DNA of 64,000 nucleotides. Origin: Chlamydoabsidia padenii. Taxonomy: Eukaryota; Mucoromycota; Mucoromycetes; Mucorales; Cunninghamellaceae. Numbering within the stretch: the first letter of the stretch is position 1; every line of letters starts with the position of its first letter. A model generated the notes under the pieces. It worked only from the letters and a program-made list of their open reading frames with translations. It did no database searches and had not been told where the DNA came from. This document shows, piece after piece, positions 62,673-64,000 of the stretch. The stretch spans positions 56,023-120,022 of the forward strand of contig JAIWND010000055.1 in the NCBI GenBank assembly GCA_025330725.1, in the 5' to 3' direction. Position numbers and translations under genes: made by a program.

Positions 62673-63246
62673 TTTGGGCAGTATGGTGTAAGATAAAAGG
62701 AAGCAAGAGTACGTGAAGACTTGCTTATGTATTAATTTGAGTTGATCAAGGCAACGCGACATACTTGATTCAATTGAGGACAGGTAGATGCTTCTGAACA
62801 AAAAAGAAGACGTCAGTACACGATGAAATTTGTTCCATGTGTTTCTATTTACCTTTTAGTGGCAAGTGGCGTAAACGTCTATAGGGGAGGAGGGTATCGT
62901 GAGTGAGATGGAGCATACGGAATGGACACTCCCACACTTGTTCTTTTTGTTATTTACCTTTAATCTAGAGCCAGTACATTGTATACCATTATAAAGAAGT
63001 AGAGCAGTTATCATAGAGGAAAGTAGTCAAAAGCAGTGAGCACGTATTACAACCTGAATGACAAGCCATCTGATAGAGAACCAACAAGAGAGTCAAAGAA
63101 GCATCTTGGAAGGAAGCAAAGGATGATGCTATCAGTATATATAAAGGGAAAGTTGGTGCTATGTGAGTGCAACAGCCAAACGATGCCTTTATTAATGAAT
63201 ACATACCCTGTTACCAGTAACGAGAAGTTAAGCAAAGAGCCATCAT
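62439..63246 (-). CDS. Small multi-exon protein gene carried by the transposon
   Basis: Seven exons join in frame to 119 residues: 63246-63215, 63158-63054, 62964-62958 (7-nt microexon), 62878-62853, 62793-62672, 62575-62520 and 62450-62439. Donors are GTAACA, GTTGTA, GTAAAT, GTAAAT, GTAAAA and GTAATC; all acceptors are YAG. The second half reads TFTPLATKRSIYLSSIESSM, then SRCLDQLKLIHKQVFTYSCF, and ends LALTKDAA. I do not recognise a family or catalytic motif. AATAAA on the minus strand (about 62317-62322) follows the stop. Exons 1-2 are less certain, because the opposite strand also has an open frame there (63036-63248) with ESKKHLGRK and a LCEC end. One intron contains a 41-nt poly-T (62629-62669). 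Confidence 0.5.
62629..62669. repeat. Poly-T tract of 41 nt
   Basis: Uninterrupted T run on the + strand inside an intron of the transposon gene. Confidence 0.95.
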
Positions 63247-63811
63247 GATGAGTAATGTAAAAAAGGATGAAGAAGGAGCAAAAAAAGAAAAAGAAAAAAA
63301 AAACGCCCCAATCCAGTTATTGAAGAAAAAAAAAAAGTATTTCCAACGCCGACTCAGAATAAACGCCCTTTTTTTTTTTTTTTCCCTCTTTCCGCTTTCT
63401 TCCTTCTTTCTTCCTTCTTTACTTTTTTCAATCCCCAACCCAGATATAGCATGTTGTTGCTTTGAAGCAGCAAAGAAAGGTAAAACTATTCAATACTCTT
63501 ATATGAATGAAACAACTGACTGTTCTATTCATATTTTATAGATCCCCTTTGACTTGATCCCTCTGTTACATCTGGTACTCTTTGTCATTGCAAACATGTA
63601 ATGGCAATAGAATGTTATAGTAGGTAGAAATAGAGTAGTTATAGTAGAAATAGAAGAGTTATAGTAGAAATATATGATTGAATTTAATAAAACATACTGT
63701 TGAACTTGATACAAACTGTATATATAATAATGACTTTACCGACTAGCGAAGCGCGTATACGTATGAAGCAGACTGGACAAACTGATGACAAGTTCAACTG
63801 GATGATGTGCA

Positions 63812-63845
<34 letters not shown>

Positions 63846-64000
63846 ATAATCGGATGACATGTAATGCTTCGTTAAGCCAAATCACGTGAAGTAATCACAA
63901 AATAATCATTTTGAATCATTTCTACCAAGAATCACTGTGATTCTGATTCAAAATGATTAAAAATGATTATCATTTGGGATTTTTCCCGTAGTGTTATAAA

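Larger units (their letters stand above)
62006..63993. mobile_element. DNA transposon with 14-bp TIRs and TTAT target duplication
   Basis: Left end CACTACGGGAAAAA (62006-62019) and its exact inverted copy at 63980-63993. Both are flanked by TTAT (62002-62005 and 63994-63997), a likely 4-bp target-site duplication. Subterminal DNA on both sides is crowded with AATCATTTTGAATCA-type repeats and contains AATCACAGTGATTC at each end. Total 1988 bp. No transposase with a DDE motif is visible, so it is probably non-autonomous. It contains a small spliced gene (next entry). Superfamily not assigned: the CACTA-like end suggests CACTA elements, but those make 3-bp duplications. Confidence 0.85.

Noticed and set aside
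62006..63993. Assigning the TIR element to the CACTA superfamily
   Set aside because: The duplication is 4 bp (TTAT), not 3 bp, and no CACTA transposase is present.

Overview
The window is a piece of a nuclear fungal genome. The genes fit an early-diverging, Mucorales-type mould. Introns are many and short, with GTAAGT-like donors, CTAAC branch points and YAG acceptors. Intergenic DNA is AT-rich and full of long poly-A/T tracts. The gene set includes a cobalamin-dependent methionine synthase, a class V myosin-like chitin synthase, an SH3-WW-RasGEF, an Ybt1-like ABCC transporter and alpha-tubulin. No bacterial, phage or CRISPR feature was seen. Coordinates of spliced genes are outer CDS bounds; exon limits are given where I worked them out.

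Layout. 1-4203 (-): methionine synthase, cut by the left edge. 6021-6629 (+): small unknown protein. 6811-10706 (-): RasGEF. 11121-13056 (-): group II PLP decarboxylase. 13688-15459 (+): coiled-coil protein with an eIF2B-epsilon-like W2 domain. 16058-16540 (+): small unknown protein. 18589-24888 (+): motor-domain chitin synthase. 25902-28356 (-): membrane-anchored USP30-like deubiquitinase. 28596-29868 (-): NTF2-like protein. 30208-31269 (-): unknown protein with a hydrophobic segment. 33190-34713 (-): leucine-rich-repeat protein. 35112-36086 (+): flavin-reductase-like protein. 36246-38338 (+): arrestin-like protein. 39256-41463 (-): alpha-tubulin. 42091-44521 (-): mitochondrial glycerol-3-phosphate dehydrogenase, divergent from 44778-46491 (+), an aminoadipate/aromatic aminotransferase. 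46756-47891 (+): LACTB2-like metallo-beta-lactamase protein. 50057-50347 (+): small secreted cysteine protein. 52958-58607 (+): ABCC transporter. 59535-60650 (-): broken gene. 61877-61950 (-): tRNA-Val(AAC). 62006-63993: DNA transposon with 14-bp terminal inverted repeats and a small spliced gene inside.

The genes are ordinary cellular functions and do not form one pathway. Several act in growth and cell-wall biology (RasGEF, chitin synthase, tubulin, arrestin-like adaptor). Others act in amino-acid and redox metabolism (methionine synthase, decarboxylase, aminotransferase, glycerol-3-phosphate dehydrogenase). The most unusual signal is in alpha-tubulin. Near its 3' end the reading frame and the conserved residue spacing are restored only if three consecutive microexons of 1, 1 and 2 nt are spliced in, each between well-formed introns. 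Second are the complete TIR element beside the tRNA gene and a recurrent intergenic motif, GCGGGATTTGAA, found in both orientations and often about 90-125 bp upstream of start codons.
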